64,000 nt of DNA from Gorsachius magnificus (Eukaryota > Chordata > Aves > Pelecaniformes > Ardeidae), in assembly GCA_034008185.1 (NCBI GenBank), contig CM067081.1, positions 69,244,054-69,308,053 of the forward strand. Reading direction: 5' to 3'. A model generated the notes under the pieces. That model was given only the letters and a program-made list of their open reading frames with translations, was not told where the DNA came from and did no database searches. Positions 24,939 to 38,244 of this stretch are shown piece by piece. The position numbers were made by a program, and so were the translations under genes. Position 1 is the first letter of the stretch. The number at the start of each line of letters is the position of its first letter.

Positions 24939-26568
24939 TTACAAAATTTCTCAGGGCTCTCTAACCTCAGCATCCCAGAGGCTTCTTCATCACTCACAAA
25001 AGCACTCAGAGGATGGAGGGGACAGGATTGTGAAAAATTCTATTCCTTCTCTCATTTTTTTCTCTGGACAGTCAATTAAGCAATCAACCTAGTCTTCCAC
25101 CAAGTCTACTCAGTCTGCATGTCTAAATACAAAATGGCTATAGATTGCACATAATTTTTGTATGATACTTTGCTCCCTCAGCACATTTGCCACAACTTCT
25201 TGAAACCCATCAGGCAGATCAGTAAGTTCTACTATTACTTGTAATATAACTGAATTAAGATAAAAAGGTGAATAAAATAACACAAGTCTACACTTAGAAC
25301 TAGAAGCTAAAGCACATGCTACAGAACCTTCATCCATACAAGTATGTGTATGTTGTGGGCCATGCCTGTTGTCAGGAATGACAGTGAGGGGTGAAGGAAA
25401 GAAGAGACAAAAGTTTAAGAAAGTTGTATCTTCTGTGTATTAGTACTAGCCCATGTTCTGAGATCCTGCTCCTTTCTGTAAGGTGGTGGTAAAGGATATT
25501 GCTGCCCAGGGACCAGATATGGTCTGCAACTTCACTTTAATGGGTTACAATCAGGAGAATTTTTTTCCATATTACTACTACACAGCATTAAGAAGAGTAC
25601 TAATGTGTGATTCATCAAAGGGCTTCTACCGGCCCGCTCAGCACTCAGCCAGGAAAAGATTTCCCATTTGGGCTTCAAGTGTTCTGAAAGTTTTGACAAA
25701 TCACGTAAAAGGCACAATCTAAATTCCTTATGACTAATCAAAAGTAAACTACATCCACTTTAATTCTGTATGAGAGCCTCTGTTCATGGATTTATTGCTC
25801 TTTTTTTCCCATTTAACACCTTTAGTTAATTCATCTGAACATTTTAGAGAATTGCTTTTTAGGGAACACCTACACACTCATTCCTTTCTCATTATTCATT
25901 GTTAAGCCATTTCATTACTGTCCCAAGAGTATTCAGACTTCAGAATACTACACCCCCTGGCAGGGTCTTTTGGAACATTCATTCTGGAGTATCTGCAGTA
26001 CCCCTTAAACCAGCCATAGGAGTGTCAGCGCAGTAGCAGTTGTAGTAGTAGTGGTGATGGTAGTAATATTTCAGGAAAATTTAAATGCAGCCTAGAATTG
26101 CAAGGAGAAGCTGATCTCTGGGATAACTCTGCAAATTGCAATAGAACTGCATTATTGTAGAGTTAGGTCTCCACAGATTAGAAGCTCCACAGATTATTAA
26201 AATGTTGTGATAGAAAATGAGGAATGCTTGCACTGATGTCTTATTTATAGGCAGGTAAACACATGTGTTGACTTCATTAAAAATGCAACCTCCACTGCGA
26301 TGTGATAGTTTTCCTAGAATACAGTATTTTCAAACCACAAAGTATCTATACGGATGTCATCTGGTTGTTCTAACTATTTGGAGCTCTGGAGTATGAAAAA
26401 ACTTGGTGAAGACCTCCTTCTCCTTCCTTCAGGCTTTCTGTGGTCTTTTCCATTTGGTTTTGCTTTGTTGTTTTGCTCTCTACCATCAGTGCTTCCAAAC
26501 TCGATAGAAGAGAAATGCAACATATGTCTCAGAGCAGTTTACACTATCAGTAGCATACAGCAGCTTAC
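24939..26568. other. Noncoding start of opsin intron 2
   Basis: This lies directly downstream (on the minus strand) of the exon 2 donor. It holds a small TAGTAGTAG-type microsatellite near 26040 and nothing else that I recognise. Confidence 0.5.
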
Positions 26569-26894
26569 CTGTTTAACAGCGTAAAGGAGGCGACCGTAGC
26601 AGTACATCATGACCATCACAGGGATGACCAAGCAGAATATGAAGAGACAGATGATATAGGATGTGGACTCGGTTGACTCCGAGGACCAGCGTACCGAACA
26701 GCTTGTACCCGCACCTTCTACCCCGTAACTGCTCCAACCGATCAGTGGTGGCACAGTCCAGACCAGGGAATAAATCCATGAACCACCGACTGCCAGCAAT
26801 GCCTTCCGGTAGTCAGCGCTGCGCTTGTTGCATAGGGTGAGAGTGCTGTAGCGTTCATAGGACAGGACAGCCAGGGAGATCAGGGACACAATGC
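26569..26894 (-). CDS. TMTOPS: TMT/encephalopsin-family opsin, coding exon 2 (helix 3 to end of helix 5)
   Basis: This exon continues the opsin from residue 113 to 221. It is preceded by the acceptor TTGCAG (26900-26895) and its first two bases complete the Gly113 codon begun in exon 1. It encodes the rest of helix 3 with the ERY motif (Glu126-Arg127-Tyr128, the DRY equivalent), helix 4 with Trp152 and the Pro161-Pro162 pair ending LIGW, extracellular loop 2 with Glu172 and Cys178, and helix 5 with Pro204 and the MYCYGRL ending. Cys178 should pair with Cys102. Glu172 sits six residues before that cysteine, the place of bovine rhodopsin Glu181. The exon ends in phase 0 after Lys-Gln at the donor GTAAGC (26568-26563). 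There are no stops or frameshifts, so the gene looks functional. Helices 6-7 and the Schiff-base lysine are not in the window. Confidence 0.95.
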
Positions 26895-29800
26895 CTGCAA
26901 TGAACCAAGCAATTTAAATGCTTACTTTCATTATTTTGTGCAGTATCCATTTTAATCCCCAAGAAATGAGGTGCTTTTCTCACTATTACATATTTGAAGC
27001 AACAGTGAAAACTATTTCCATTATTCTCTATGCTTAAAGCCCCACTGGACCTGGTCCCTCTGTCCATCATGTCAAATTTTGTTTAACTTGTATTTATCTT
27101 ATATTGGAAGATTTTCATACTTGAGAGCTATTCCTCTTCTAGGCAGGTTTTCAGATTTAGCCGTTTTAGTATTACCCAGGGGAAATCCATTTTCTACATG
27201 AACTAATAAAATGTTAAAAGATTCCCTTGCTAAGAAATATTCAATTTTTAACATCCATGAGCATTTTCAAATACTGCATTGACTTTTATACATGCAGAAG
27301 GCTTTATATTCAAGATTGGGAGCCCCAAAATGAAAGAAGCTTTTATGCTTCTGCCCTATCAACTGGATGTAGTTTCAGTTCTGACCACTTGTATATGGAA
27401 ACAACAGACAACCCTTGGCATGAGTGTGATGTGGCAGGTCATAGCTTTATTTACATTTACATCACATAATCAGTCAAAGAGTGACTTAGGTTAATACTGA
27501 GCTCTGGGTGTCGGAGACCAGTTATATCCTCCAGTGGAAGATTAAAAAAACTGGGTTGTAGGACATTTCCACTCTCTCTTTCAAGGCTCAGGGTCCTGAT
27601 CCCCTCTAAAAATCTTTATGGATTTGCACAGCAGGTTCTTAGTCATGACTCAGTGGGAGTCTTTTTGATATTTCCCATGTTTGCAACTTCCTTATGGTTC
27701 TTGGTGACACAACACTCGATACCACTTCCCAGGATCTATGACGGAACTTGTTGGAAGAAATTTAACACCATCTTTTCCCATGGGTTACAGGCCCCTCCTT
27801 TTGGTCCTATAAGACAAAAAACCTGAATAGACCTATGTCAGTCCAGCTCTTTCCAGGAATTTTTTTCTTGATCCTTGCCATTAGTAACAGCCAACTATAC
27901 AGTAACGTTGAGATCTAGCCTGCCAAAATTCTCTGGTTTTGAGTGGTACGTACTTCCAGCAAATCTGTTAACAAAAAAAGATGATCTTCAGGGGAATCCA
28001 CAACTGTAATCCGCTTTTTTCCCCATTTAACTCTCAGTTTCTCCTACAGCTCCTTCACAGGTGCGGGATGGAGGCGAGTCAGAGACTCCCCTGGGGATAG
28101 CACCACTCTACCCCACACCTCGGCAAAACACCCCACACACGTACCCACACAGGGTGCAGCAGGATACTCTCCCCAGGCACAGCATTTTGCTTCTCTTTCC
28201 ACCCCAGTTCAGTCACTCATTTCCTAGTTAGCTGGATGTGGGCGCTGCTATTCCTGCTATCCTGACAACAATTTGCGGTTACTTTGTGCAGAGGTGGGTA
28301 TGGCAAAGGACCCTGGGAGAATGCAATAGGATGCCTTATTTCTCAGGGGAGGAGAAGGCAAAAGGGTGCGAGAAGAAGGCAACTTTTGATGAAGAAAACA
28401 TCTTTCTGTTACAAGAACCTACTAAATTATTTTCTGTATATTACTGGGAAGTCAGACCTAAAAAGTAGATACACTTACAGCTGTAAAATGACACAGCTCC
28501 ACTAAATTCAACTGAATTATACAGTTTAAGAGTCTAACTTTAAACTTATTTTAAGGCTAGATTATTTTAGAGGCAGTGGAGACTTTCTGATCAACCCTCA
28601 TCTAATCTGATTTCCTCCATAACATAGCTTCTGATAGCCCTTGGCCGTGATTCCTGCATTAAACAAATATCTCAATATAGAAAAAAACCAGGGGGTTCTG
28701 AATTACGGACTCGGGAACAAAGAATCTACTACTCTCCTCTGGCTTCCAGCCCACACTTATTTATCTTCACTTGCTTAGCATTGCCTCTTTCCATGCTTTT
28801 ATCTGCTTGACTGAAGAGCTTCTTGCTATCAAAACCATTTAGCTCATGTAGATACCTAAGGCAAAAATCCAGATTTTATATCTGAAACTTAGGCCTCAGT
28901 AGGGTGATATAGATCTATTCACGCATTTCAGATTAGACCATCATGGACTAACAAGAAAACAGCCTTGGGAACAAGAAATCTCTCCCCTCTACAGCAAGGC
29001 TGTATTATTCTTGCTTTACCTCTGACGGCAACTGAGGGCACAATGTGCCTATTTTGATGAGATGGCAGGTGAGACGTACTTTTGTTGAGACAATCCTATG
29101 GTCCTGTCGGCGCGGTGTTGCCTAGAAAACCCAGATGTGATCTTCAGACTTCCCTGCCTCATGGCACTGCTTCCTGAGCTGCTGCTTTAGCCATTGGGCT
29201 CTCAGGTCAAGCCTGGCTGCCAGCTCTGCCTGCTCGCCCCTGTGGCTGCCCAGCACCTTCTCATGGTTTATATTGTCAAGATTTACAGCATTCATTTACA
29301 CTTCCTCACATTTTTGCCTACTGCCTAATATGAGAAAGACGCTCAGCTTTTCTCATGCTGGTATTTACAACGGACGGCTTTATGGAGTGGATCTGAAGAT
29401 AACTGGCCATGAATGCAGTATTGCTCACTTTGAGCCGAAGAAGAGCCCTGTCTTTAACTGGCATAGAATTAATGCTCAGTTATTAAATTAGGACCATGGT
29501 GATGTCAGTAAAAAATAAATCAAATATTAGCAACCAGACAAAACCACAGGAGTTTCCTTTAAATTATAGCAAATCATTTTTCTTCTCTACAAAGAAGATT
29601 GGAGACTTTTAATTACATACCCTGGCAGAAGCCATTTCCCCTTTACTCATCTTTTATTATTGAGTTCCACTGACATGACACAAACTACATTTTTCTCTGG
29701 AGGACAAGAACTGTGATATATGTAATCCTAAACCACAAAAGTTCAGAAAAAAATTCAATATTTATCTTTTTCTTTTTGTCACAGTAAGACTTTAAGGTCT

Positions 29801-30685
29801 GTGCTATACCTGAACTATTTAATATCACTGAAATTAACACCACTGTGCATTGACTTCTAATGCTTTCAAAACAACAAGGGAAAAAGAGGAAAGCACTGAA
29901 GAGTAGTTCATAAGAGATATTAAAAAAGAATCCCATGTGGCTCATGTGGTTACAATACACTAAACAAGACTAACTATTCAGAAAAATTACAAATACTTTG
30001 GAAGAATGAAACCGGTGCTTTGAAAGAAAGAAAAAGATGAAATTAAGAGCCATAAAAAAATAAACTACTTTTCTTCCAAGAGTGAGATACATTCAATTGA
30101 ATTGGCTGTGAGTAATGACACCACCTATTACCCAAGGTGAGGAAGAAACAAAACCAACAGAGGCCATGGCAACCCTCTCCCAGTCTACTTGATTGTGACC
30201 TCGCTCAGCGTACACAAAGTCACAAGATGTTCTTGGACCCTCAATGCCCCAACACTGCAGCTCCATCCAACCTTGCTGACGAAGGGCCTTCACCTCCATA
30301 TGAAATCCAAGACTGGACAAAAGCAATATATGATGCACATCAAGAAATAACCTTTTTCCAATATTGTGGTAGATTATCGGCTCCAATGTCTCTGTTTGCT
30401 AAGAATATCCTCAGCTTTTTAATTTTAAAAAGTAATGGTTTTAAAAACCTTGCTCCTTTAGCAGTTCAATTGCTGAATCCTGGGAAGATATGACTATCAT
30501 TGGATCAGTTATAGCAGATACACAGGCCTAATTTGTTGGACTGAAACGACGCCATTTTGTAACAGAGGCAAAACCAGGTTTTGCGTCAGGATTTAGTTTG
30601 ACACTGGGTGGAAGTAAAAAACAGGGATCAGGTGTGTCAGTGAATGAGCTTCCAGAAAAAAAATTATTATTGCTTTGCGCTTTAC
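26895..30685. other. Opsin intron 1, distal part
   Basis: Intronic sequence between the acceptor of exon 2 and an old CR1 relic. A slightly GC-richer stretch at about 28050-28330 and another at 29090-29260 have no recognisable content. Confidence 0.6.
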
Positions 30686-30832
30686 ATGCCTTTCAATAGC
30701 ACCTAGTATGATCTTCTCCATAATTTTTCCAGGTACTGAGGTTAGACTCACAGGTCTATAATTTCCTTGGTCTTCCCTCAGGCCTTTCTTGTAATCCAGT
30801 TTGGATAAAGTAGAATAAAGTTTCTCACTTTT
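30686..30832 (-). mobile_element. Old CR1 reverse-transcriptase relic
   Basis: The plus strand reads 'tcttctccataatttttcca', 'ggtactgaggttagactcac', 'aggtctataatttcc', the reverse complement of the CR1 RT words for [17 protein letters not shown]. It then continues through the KxG..KEDxG region. It covers less than 150 bases and is diverged. Confidence 0.75.
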
Positions 30833-33651
30833 TATTGTGCCTCCTATTTTTGTATATCAGAGTTTTCTTATGCACTTCTATGCACTTAACTGTTGTGGCC
30901 TTTCCCAAAAATCCTGCAGTTATCTGGTATTCTATTTCACGCCCTATCTATTGCAGTCACAGGAATTACTGAGAATCTCAGCTTTAAAACAAAAAGCAAT
31001 TAAATACTTTAGAATTATGGCGGAGGAAAAGACTTGAATGTAATCTCCATAGTTTTAATAACCAGAAAACAAATTACAAAAATTAATGTAAGTTATAAAA
31101 AGAAGAAAATAATTATAATTTTAAAGCTAATCACAATGCTTTATGCCAACATTTCATTCTTATTTTGCAGTAACATTTATGACTGGGTAGACTGCGTATA
31201 TTCATTTCAAATGAGTAATGTTTTCTAAAATTGCAACAAAATTAAGTTCAGGAATTGCACGTCCAAATAGAATTTGCCTCCAACAAATATGTAGGGCCTC
31301 AAGCTGGTACCTAGCCAAATAACTCCACAGGAGTCAATCACAGTGAGAAATGTAATCTGTTCCCCCAACATTTCCATGCATATACAGCAACAAAGCCAAG
31401 GTTCTCACTGAACAGTACTGAAAGATGACATAAAAATCCACTGCAGATTGCATTATAGGAACAAATAATTATTCAAAAATGAACCATGGAAATAAGTGAC
31501 TTAGAGACAAGACGGGTCTGAGGCATGAGCATTTTCTACACAGCAATTAGTTGCAGTGAGTAGAGTGCAAGGAATTCTATTTCAAGTCATCAACCAGGAC
31601 AGGCATCTATTATAGGACTACCATTTGAGACATTATCTATTATTTATTTTTGTTTAAAGATCTGTACATTTCTTTCTGGCAGCACAGCAGAGAGTATGGC
31701 CCTAGGTGAAGGACACAGCAAATTACTCTTTTGTTCCGGCGAGTCTCAACTACGAGCGCTCTATTTTCATTAGGTTTTGCTGGTTTACACTGCTCACTGA
31801 TGTAGTAATTGGAAACAGGATGCAGCTTGCCGATGGTGCATAGGTTATGAAAAACGGAGAATCCCAGAGATTCAGCCTACACTGCATATATATTTTGACT
31901 ACTAACTTACATGTATTTGCCCTCTTAAAGCTCCTGAAGGTAATTATCCTACATCTTGATTACAGTCCTGGAGCATCACGATTGCATGGCATAATGTATA
32001 ACCTGAACTGTACTCTGTTTTTCAAGGACCAGGGGCAATGAAAAGAAGCCACAGGTAAGTTTAGTCAGACTGAGCTTGGAGGAATGTAACAGCACCTTCT
32101 TCAACAAGACATTAATGGACCAAAACTAAGTGCAAGCTGTCACAAAAGGCCAAGATGATTTTATCGCACCCAACCTCCATGCAGGTTGATTTTATCCACT
32201 TACAGTCATTCTCTCATAGCTTTCATCCCCTCACGCTCCCACAACCACAAGCACCAAGGTCTGCATTCAAGAGGCCTGTCCAGAATCTCTTGTGCAACAG
32301 GGAGAACAAGGGGCTCTAGCTACCAGTTCACCACACCTCTTGCTTTTGGGTACCTCCCTGGCAACAAACTGGGTTTTGGATAGAGCTTTCATACACTTTA
32401 GGAGTCCACTGTTGTTATGAAGTGGTCCGTTGCTTACAAATCCTGCCCACATGAACCTTGGCATGTCTCAGGCGAGGCTGCTGCTCCCTGTTTGCATTTC
32501 CTCATATGGAAAGTACACCTGCCCGGAATGTGCTCACCTGCATGAGCACATATCTCTTGTGTGGTGAGCTACCAGGGAAAGAAATGGCAGGTGTGACATG
32601 CTGTACCCTTGATGCCATGCTCCTTTTGGTGGGGTGCATGGTTCTCTGCTGATGAGCTGTTGTGCTCTGCTCTCATCAGCTGGGAACAGTTTTCTTCATT
32701 ACTTGCAAGGGCTGTTCTTCTAACTCTTCTTATGCAGTTTCTTCTGGTGTTTTCACCCATTTCCCCTCGCATATCAGCCATGCCAACCTCACTAACTCCT
32801 CGGCAAGTCCCAACACTTCCCGATGCCACTGCAGCCTGCACCCAGGCCAAACCAAGCTGTCGAGACCAAGCTGGGGCAAGACCCAGCTGCGAGGCTGGTG
32901 CAAGGCAGGGAACCAGAGTCCACCTGGCCATGCTGCTGCTGCAATCCAAGGCATGATGGAGCCAGCTAAGCACCCCAGGCAAGCATCAGACCATCTGCCA
33001 GCCACATACAAAACACAGGGGGGAAATGAAGGGGATAGTAAGTGCCAGGGTTCCCACATACCATCTACAAACCCTGTGCTAACCCCAGAGGAACCTGCCA
33101 GCAGCAGAGGTTAACCAACAGCAACTCTAGCCATCACTGCTCAAATGTGTTGCTGAAGGAAGAGAAAATGGTGATGATCCATATATTTACAGGACTCCAT
33201 ACATATATATGTCTATGTAATACCTATTACTATGAGGTAGCTTTAACATATTATCCTGGTTAAGGCAATCACGCACCTGGAAGTGGAAGAGGAGCACGAA
33301 CTGGCAGCTGGTGGGCTAGGACTCACTGAAAGCCATCCCTTGCACCCCTCCTGTTGAAGCCAGACCACCGTGCAGTGCTGACCAGTGAGCTCGGAGAGAC
33401 AGCAAGCAAGCAAGAGCACAGTGTGATAAGGACATTTGCAGGGAAGGAAGATGCATGTGCTGGTCTCTGCCTAGAAATGCTGTGTTGGTAAATACCTAAT
33501 GCCAGCAGCAGGTAGGTCTCTCAGCAATGATGGTATGTGTCGTATGTAACACAGCAGTGTTCCCTTCCCTTTAGTCCCTCAGGTTTCAGCTGCTGCTCCA
33601 TTAGCTGGAGAATATGCTAAAATGTTCTATGGCACTATGAGATGGATATAA
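30833..33651. other. Opsin intron 1, noncoding stretch
   Basis: It includes a GC-richer block at about 32450-33120 with open frames up to 150 codons on both strands. The predicted peptides are low-similarity and mutually overlapping, and no splice or domain signal supports them. The block may be an unrecognised old repeat. Confidence 0.45.
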
Positions 33652-34165
33652 GACCATAGATTCGTTTAGGTTGGAAAAGACCTTTAAGATCATCAAGTCC
33701 AACCGTTAACCTAACCCTGCCATCCCACCACCAAACCATATCCCTAAGCACCTCGTCTGCCCAGCTTTTAAATACCTCCAGGGATGGGGACTCAACCACT
33801 TCCCTAGGCAGCCTGGTCCAATGCTTGACAGCCCTTTTGGTGAAAAAATTTTTCCTAATGTCCAACCTAAACCTCCCCTGGCACAACTTGAGGCCATTTC
33901 CCCTCGTCCTATCACCCGTTACCAGGGAGAAGAGGCCCACCCCCACCTCGCTACAGCCTCCTGTCAGGCAGTTGGAGAGGGCGATAAGGTCTCTCCTCAG
34001 CCTCCTCCAGGCTGAACAACCCCAGTTCCCTCAGCCGCTCTTCATCAGACTTGTGCTCCAGACCCCTCACCAGCTTGGTTGCCCTTCTCTGGACACGCTC
34101 CAGCACCTCAATGTCCTTCTTGTAGTGAGGGGCCCAAAACTCATTCGAGGTGCGGCCAATGTACA
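33652..34165 (-). mobile_element. CR1 LINE 3' fragment
   Basis: Read on the minus strand it runs from RT words for [19 protein letters not shown] through [28 protein letters not shown] and [15 protein letters not shown]. It then enters the 3' UTR with 'ggacttgatgatcttaaagg'. A frameshift near 33945 breaks the frame. It is the same subtype as the young CR1 but older. Confidence 0.93.
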
Positions 34166-35663
34166 TCCAAATGTACTCCAAATGTAAAAGGAGGAAAAGG
34201 GTTTTCTGACTAAATGCACCCCACGTTGGGAATACTGGGGAATCCTGTGCTGAGGTATTCTGCTGTTGTTTTTTCTGGCTGATGTCTTTCATTGTGCTTG
34301 CCCAAAGACTTAGAGGTAAACACAGACCAACAGCAGTAAAAAACAGCCCTCTTCAAAAGAAGGCTCTTACTACCTCAATTTTAAGGTTTCAAGTTTAATT
34401 CCAAGTTGTGCTATCGAATGGTGTTACATAAATATGTTACTGAATTATACAAACCCAGTTTGATCAGTGACTCAGTGCTGTTTTCAAGGGAAATAACTTA
34501 CCCCAATTTAACTGAGAGTATTTCAATTGACACTCTACAGAAATAAAACACTCCACACGTGGAAATGAAATATAAACAATTTAAGCAACTTAAAAGACAT
34601 GACCTTTCCAACATATTGGCACTTCTGTGTCTCCTTAGAAGCCTTTCTGAAAACATATCCTGGTATTATCCCTCAGGGACTGTGCATGAAATGCAGTTTG
34701 TAAGTCTAGTATTCACAAGAGAGGTTTGTAAGCAGCAAGAGACAAAAAAGCAACAACCTCTCTTTTAATGGTAGCTTAACATTCAAGTGAAATTTTGCCT
34801 TCTCTGGGCCAAACTACCTTACCTAACACCTGCCACAACACTGGAGACTTTATGAGAATGCACATGGAGCAATCCATTCTATCATCAACTTTGATTCCAC
34901 TTTTTATGTACTGATTAACATTAATACTAATAAGGAAAACTACTGGGCACTGACTTAAGTCAGTGCATGTCTTCCACAAAAGCACAGTAATTTCCACCAC
35001 AGCAGTTTCTGCCATCAGAGACTTCCTTGCAGGTAAGGAGGTAAGAATATTACAATGATAAAAGCAGAAACTTTCAAAGGCTGACTCACTGGGCAGAAGC
35101 AAAGGAGCATTTCTATGATTTGTTGACCTGATCACTGACCTCCTCATAGGATATGCACTTTTGCAAAAAAACCAGAAACTATTGAGGCACAGCATCATGA
35201 GGGAAGAAAGAACAAAACTTGTTAATTATTAAAAAAAGAAAAAAAATCTGTTTTGCTTTCTAGCTAGGAGTCCCGCTAGCATCCTTCCCTCCTACAGCCA
35301 AGGTAGGGAAAAATCTCTCTTATGTACAGTCTCCAGTGAGGTTCTGCAGGTTACATCTTCTCTTCTTGCATAATACTGGAATTTCCACAAGTGGCAATAT
35401 GAATGTTCATCAGCCTGCAAAATCTGGGATATGCAGCCCAGAATGAAGCAAACTCAGCTAAACTAACAGAACAGAGTTAAGTTAGTTAAGTTAGTTAACA
35501 ACTCCCACAGCTGCTGGGGCTAGTGGGGAAGTAGCATCAAATGAGTAAATCTGAGAGAGAAAGAAGTAAGAGATTGTGATTATGGAACTTCACAAAATTA
35601 TTTTTATCAAGGTTTTGGGGTTTTTTTGTTTGTTTTTTCATTTTTTAAGAAGAGAAGCACAAA
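34166..35663. other. Opsin intron 1, noncoding stretch
   Basis: No gene was seen. A small tandem repeat of GTTAGTTAA units lies at about 35475-35498. Confidence 0.5.
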
Positions 35664-35798
35664 TGGACACTGGAGATTTCCAAGACACAGCTGGACAAGG
35701 TGCTGGGCCATCTTGTCTAGACTGTGCTCTTGCCTAGAAAGGTTGGACCAGATGATCCTTGAGGTCCCTTCCAACCTGGGATTCTATGATTCTACGAA
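35664..35798 (+). mobile_element. CR1 LINE 3' fragment (second subtype)
   Basis: It begins 'tggacactggagatttccaa' and continues 'gacacagctggacaaggtgc', then 'ttggaccagatgatccttga', 'ggtcccttccaacctgg', 'attctatgattctacga'. This is the tail subtype with 'GACCAGATGATCC', the same as the outer element of the nested pair at the left end. Confidence 0.9.
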
Positions 35799-38244
35799 TA
35801 TTCAGAAGGGATGCAAACAGATCTGGAGAGTGGCAGGCATGTGGCTGCTGTTCCTTCCTCACTAGCTCCCAGCATATTATCCACTTTTTACTTTTCTCTC
35901 CCAAACAAAAAAGATACGTATTTTATGGGCCAAAATCCAGCTGCCAACAAATTTTGGAAGAAGACCCCAAACATTTCCAAAGTTAAAAAGAAAGCCCAAT
36001 GAACCTAGAAGACTTCACAGAGTTAAGATGAATAGACTCAAAGTGAGCATTGGCCTTGGTGGACAACCAGCCAGTATCAGCCTGACTTGCTTGAACTTCA
36101 CAGCTCAGTATCTACACTTCAGTGAATAAACAAATTGCAATAAATCATTTTGTGATACAGCGAAATCACAATGTGAATATAACAACGCCTGGTAAGTTCA
36201 GTGCTAACATAAATGATACGAACTGCAGGGGAATGCATCGATGTCTCAACAACTGGCAGAAGCAGCCGAGAAAGGAATGTGCTTCCAAAACACCCTTGGC
36301 TGTATTTGGATATGCCTATTAAAATATCTACATAACAAAATAGAATAAATGGTCAAAGCAATCAAATATTCTTGCATTTGGTGTCTTTTGTTCTAGTTGA
36401 ATGCTCCCATGTGTTAGTGATCAGATCACCATTTCCTTCTGATTTTTAAGGCATTAAAAGCACTTCTACTGATTTGAAATTTAGAAAATATTTCCCACAA
36501 TCATTAGTTACACATTAGCAGTTACAACCAGTTTTTAAATACTGGCAGACCAGGCTTTCAAAATAGAGGCTACTTCAAATATCAACAATACCCTTTGAAT
36601 AGAAGTAAATACACCAGTCGCTATTTATCTAATACTTGTAATTACTTGTTTTCTTTTGCTTTTCCTGCTTAACTCTAATGGGAGTCACAGTTTAACTCTG
36701 TGCTTGAAAGAACTTACTGCAAAATCACTGTTGCACCCAAGCCTGCTGAAACAAACCTGACAACACATTACCAGTCCTGTTCAGTAAATCTTTCCTGCTC
36801 TTTTCTCAACAGTCACTTCTCTGTTTGTCCTTTGTATAACATACCCTTCCTTTTGTGTTTGGTGATACCCTCAACACAGACAGTATGTATTACTTTTAAT
36901 AGTGAAGAATTATTGGGTTTTTAATTTCTTTCTGCCCCTTGCTGAATTTTTAAATGTGTATACATTGTGCTTTAAGGGTGATCTTAATTCTTAGCTGTAT
37001 CTTGTGACTTAATGTGCTTTTCTGCTATGTTATTAATATGCCTACCCATCAATAAATAAACCAAGCAACCAACAACTACTCCTAGTGGCATAAATACAGC
37101 AAAGAATTCCCTTTTGCATCTCAATGATACCAGCACAGTACAAAAAAAAAAAAAACCCGATTATGAATTTCAGTCTCACTTTCCATATATTATGCAGGAT
37201 CCCTTTGCATTCTGGAAAGGAAGCTAGCACTTGCATATTCAGTTTCCTAAATTGGCTGAATCACTGTATTTATCCAGCCGCCTTAGGGAATCAGAATAAG
37301 AAATAATGTCAGCACTAGATGGAGCTCCTGTACAGCAACATCTCAGGAGAAATCTTTGGGGCTTGTGTGCATGTGGAAAGCAGGGATGGATGTAGAGTAC
37401 TGGCATAGCAGGAGGATGCTCTCAGTGTGGTCAGGTTCACCGCAGTATCCCCATGCCCATGCCCATGCTGTCCTGCAGGACCTCCATCTCCTGCCAGGAC
37501 TGCTCCTTTGCTTTCTGAATGGGGTGAGATCCCTAGGACCTTCCTTCATGCTGAGCATCTGCACAGATGTAAGACACAGCACGTAGTCTCAGGGTTTTTC
37601 TACATATGGGCTGTAGCACCAAGTAAGCTACAAGGTGACATTACAGAGTATTATCATCTGCCAAACTTCCCCACTATGAGCCTCTGCTTTTTCACTGAAT
37701 GCAACTGTTCATTTTTAATAATAAAGGTGTATTTCTAGAGATTTTAAAATGATTCTATAGTCTGCTTTTTTCAGCAGTTACCATTCCTAGAGATGGAACA
37801 CGCTACAAATACCTACTCTTCTGAGTCAAGTTGCTGTCATAAGGTCTAGTGATCAAACTGGTTTTTATCATACGTAGCTATTAATGGTCAATAACCAGTC
37901 ATATCTGGTAATATAAATGGAGTGTCAAAATACGTAGACCAGTCTTTAGACTGCCCTTGGGCCAAGAGTTTCTTGTGCAGTTTTACAACCCAGCAGCCTC
38001 ACATGTTATGGAAGTGGGATGAAAGACTGGAAATGGCTGCTCCTACTTCACCCCGGAAGAGTTTGCTAGCTAAAAGATGTGCAGTGAGGAGAAGTGGGAT
38101 TCTCCAGTCCTTAAGCCCTCAGAACAACCTTAGGAGAACATTTGCTACATCCATGAAGAAATGGTTTGTAGCTGATGCAGGCAGAAATCCTTTGCAGTAC
38201 ATCTCATCCAACCGGTGAGTCTAATCTGCAACACCGGTTACATT
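35799..38244. other. Opsin intron 1, noncoding stretch
   Basis: Nothing gene-like. Three CCCATG copies occur at about 37450-37468. Confidence 0.5.

Noticed and set aside
32569..33114. Overlapping open frames of 109-150 codons
   Set aside because: They overlap on both strands, are Cys/Ser/His-rich without motif structure, and lie inside the opsin intron.
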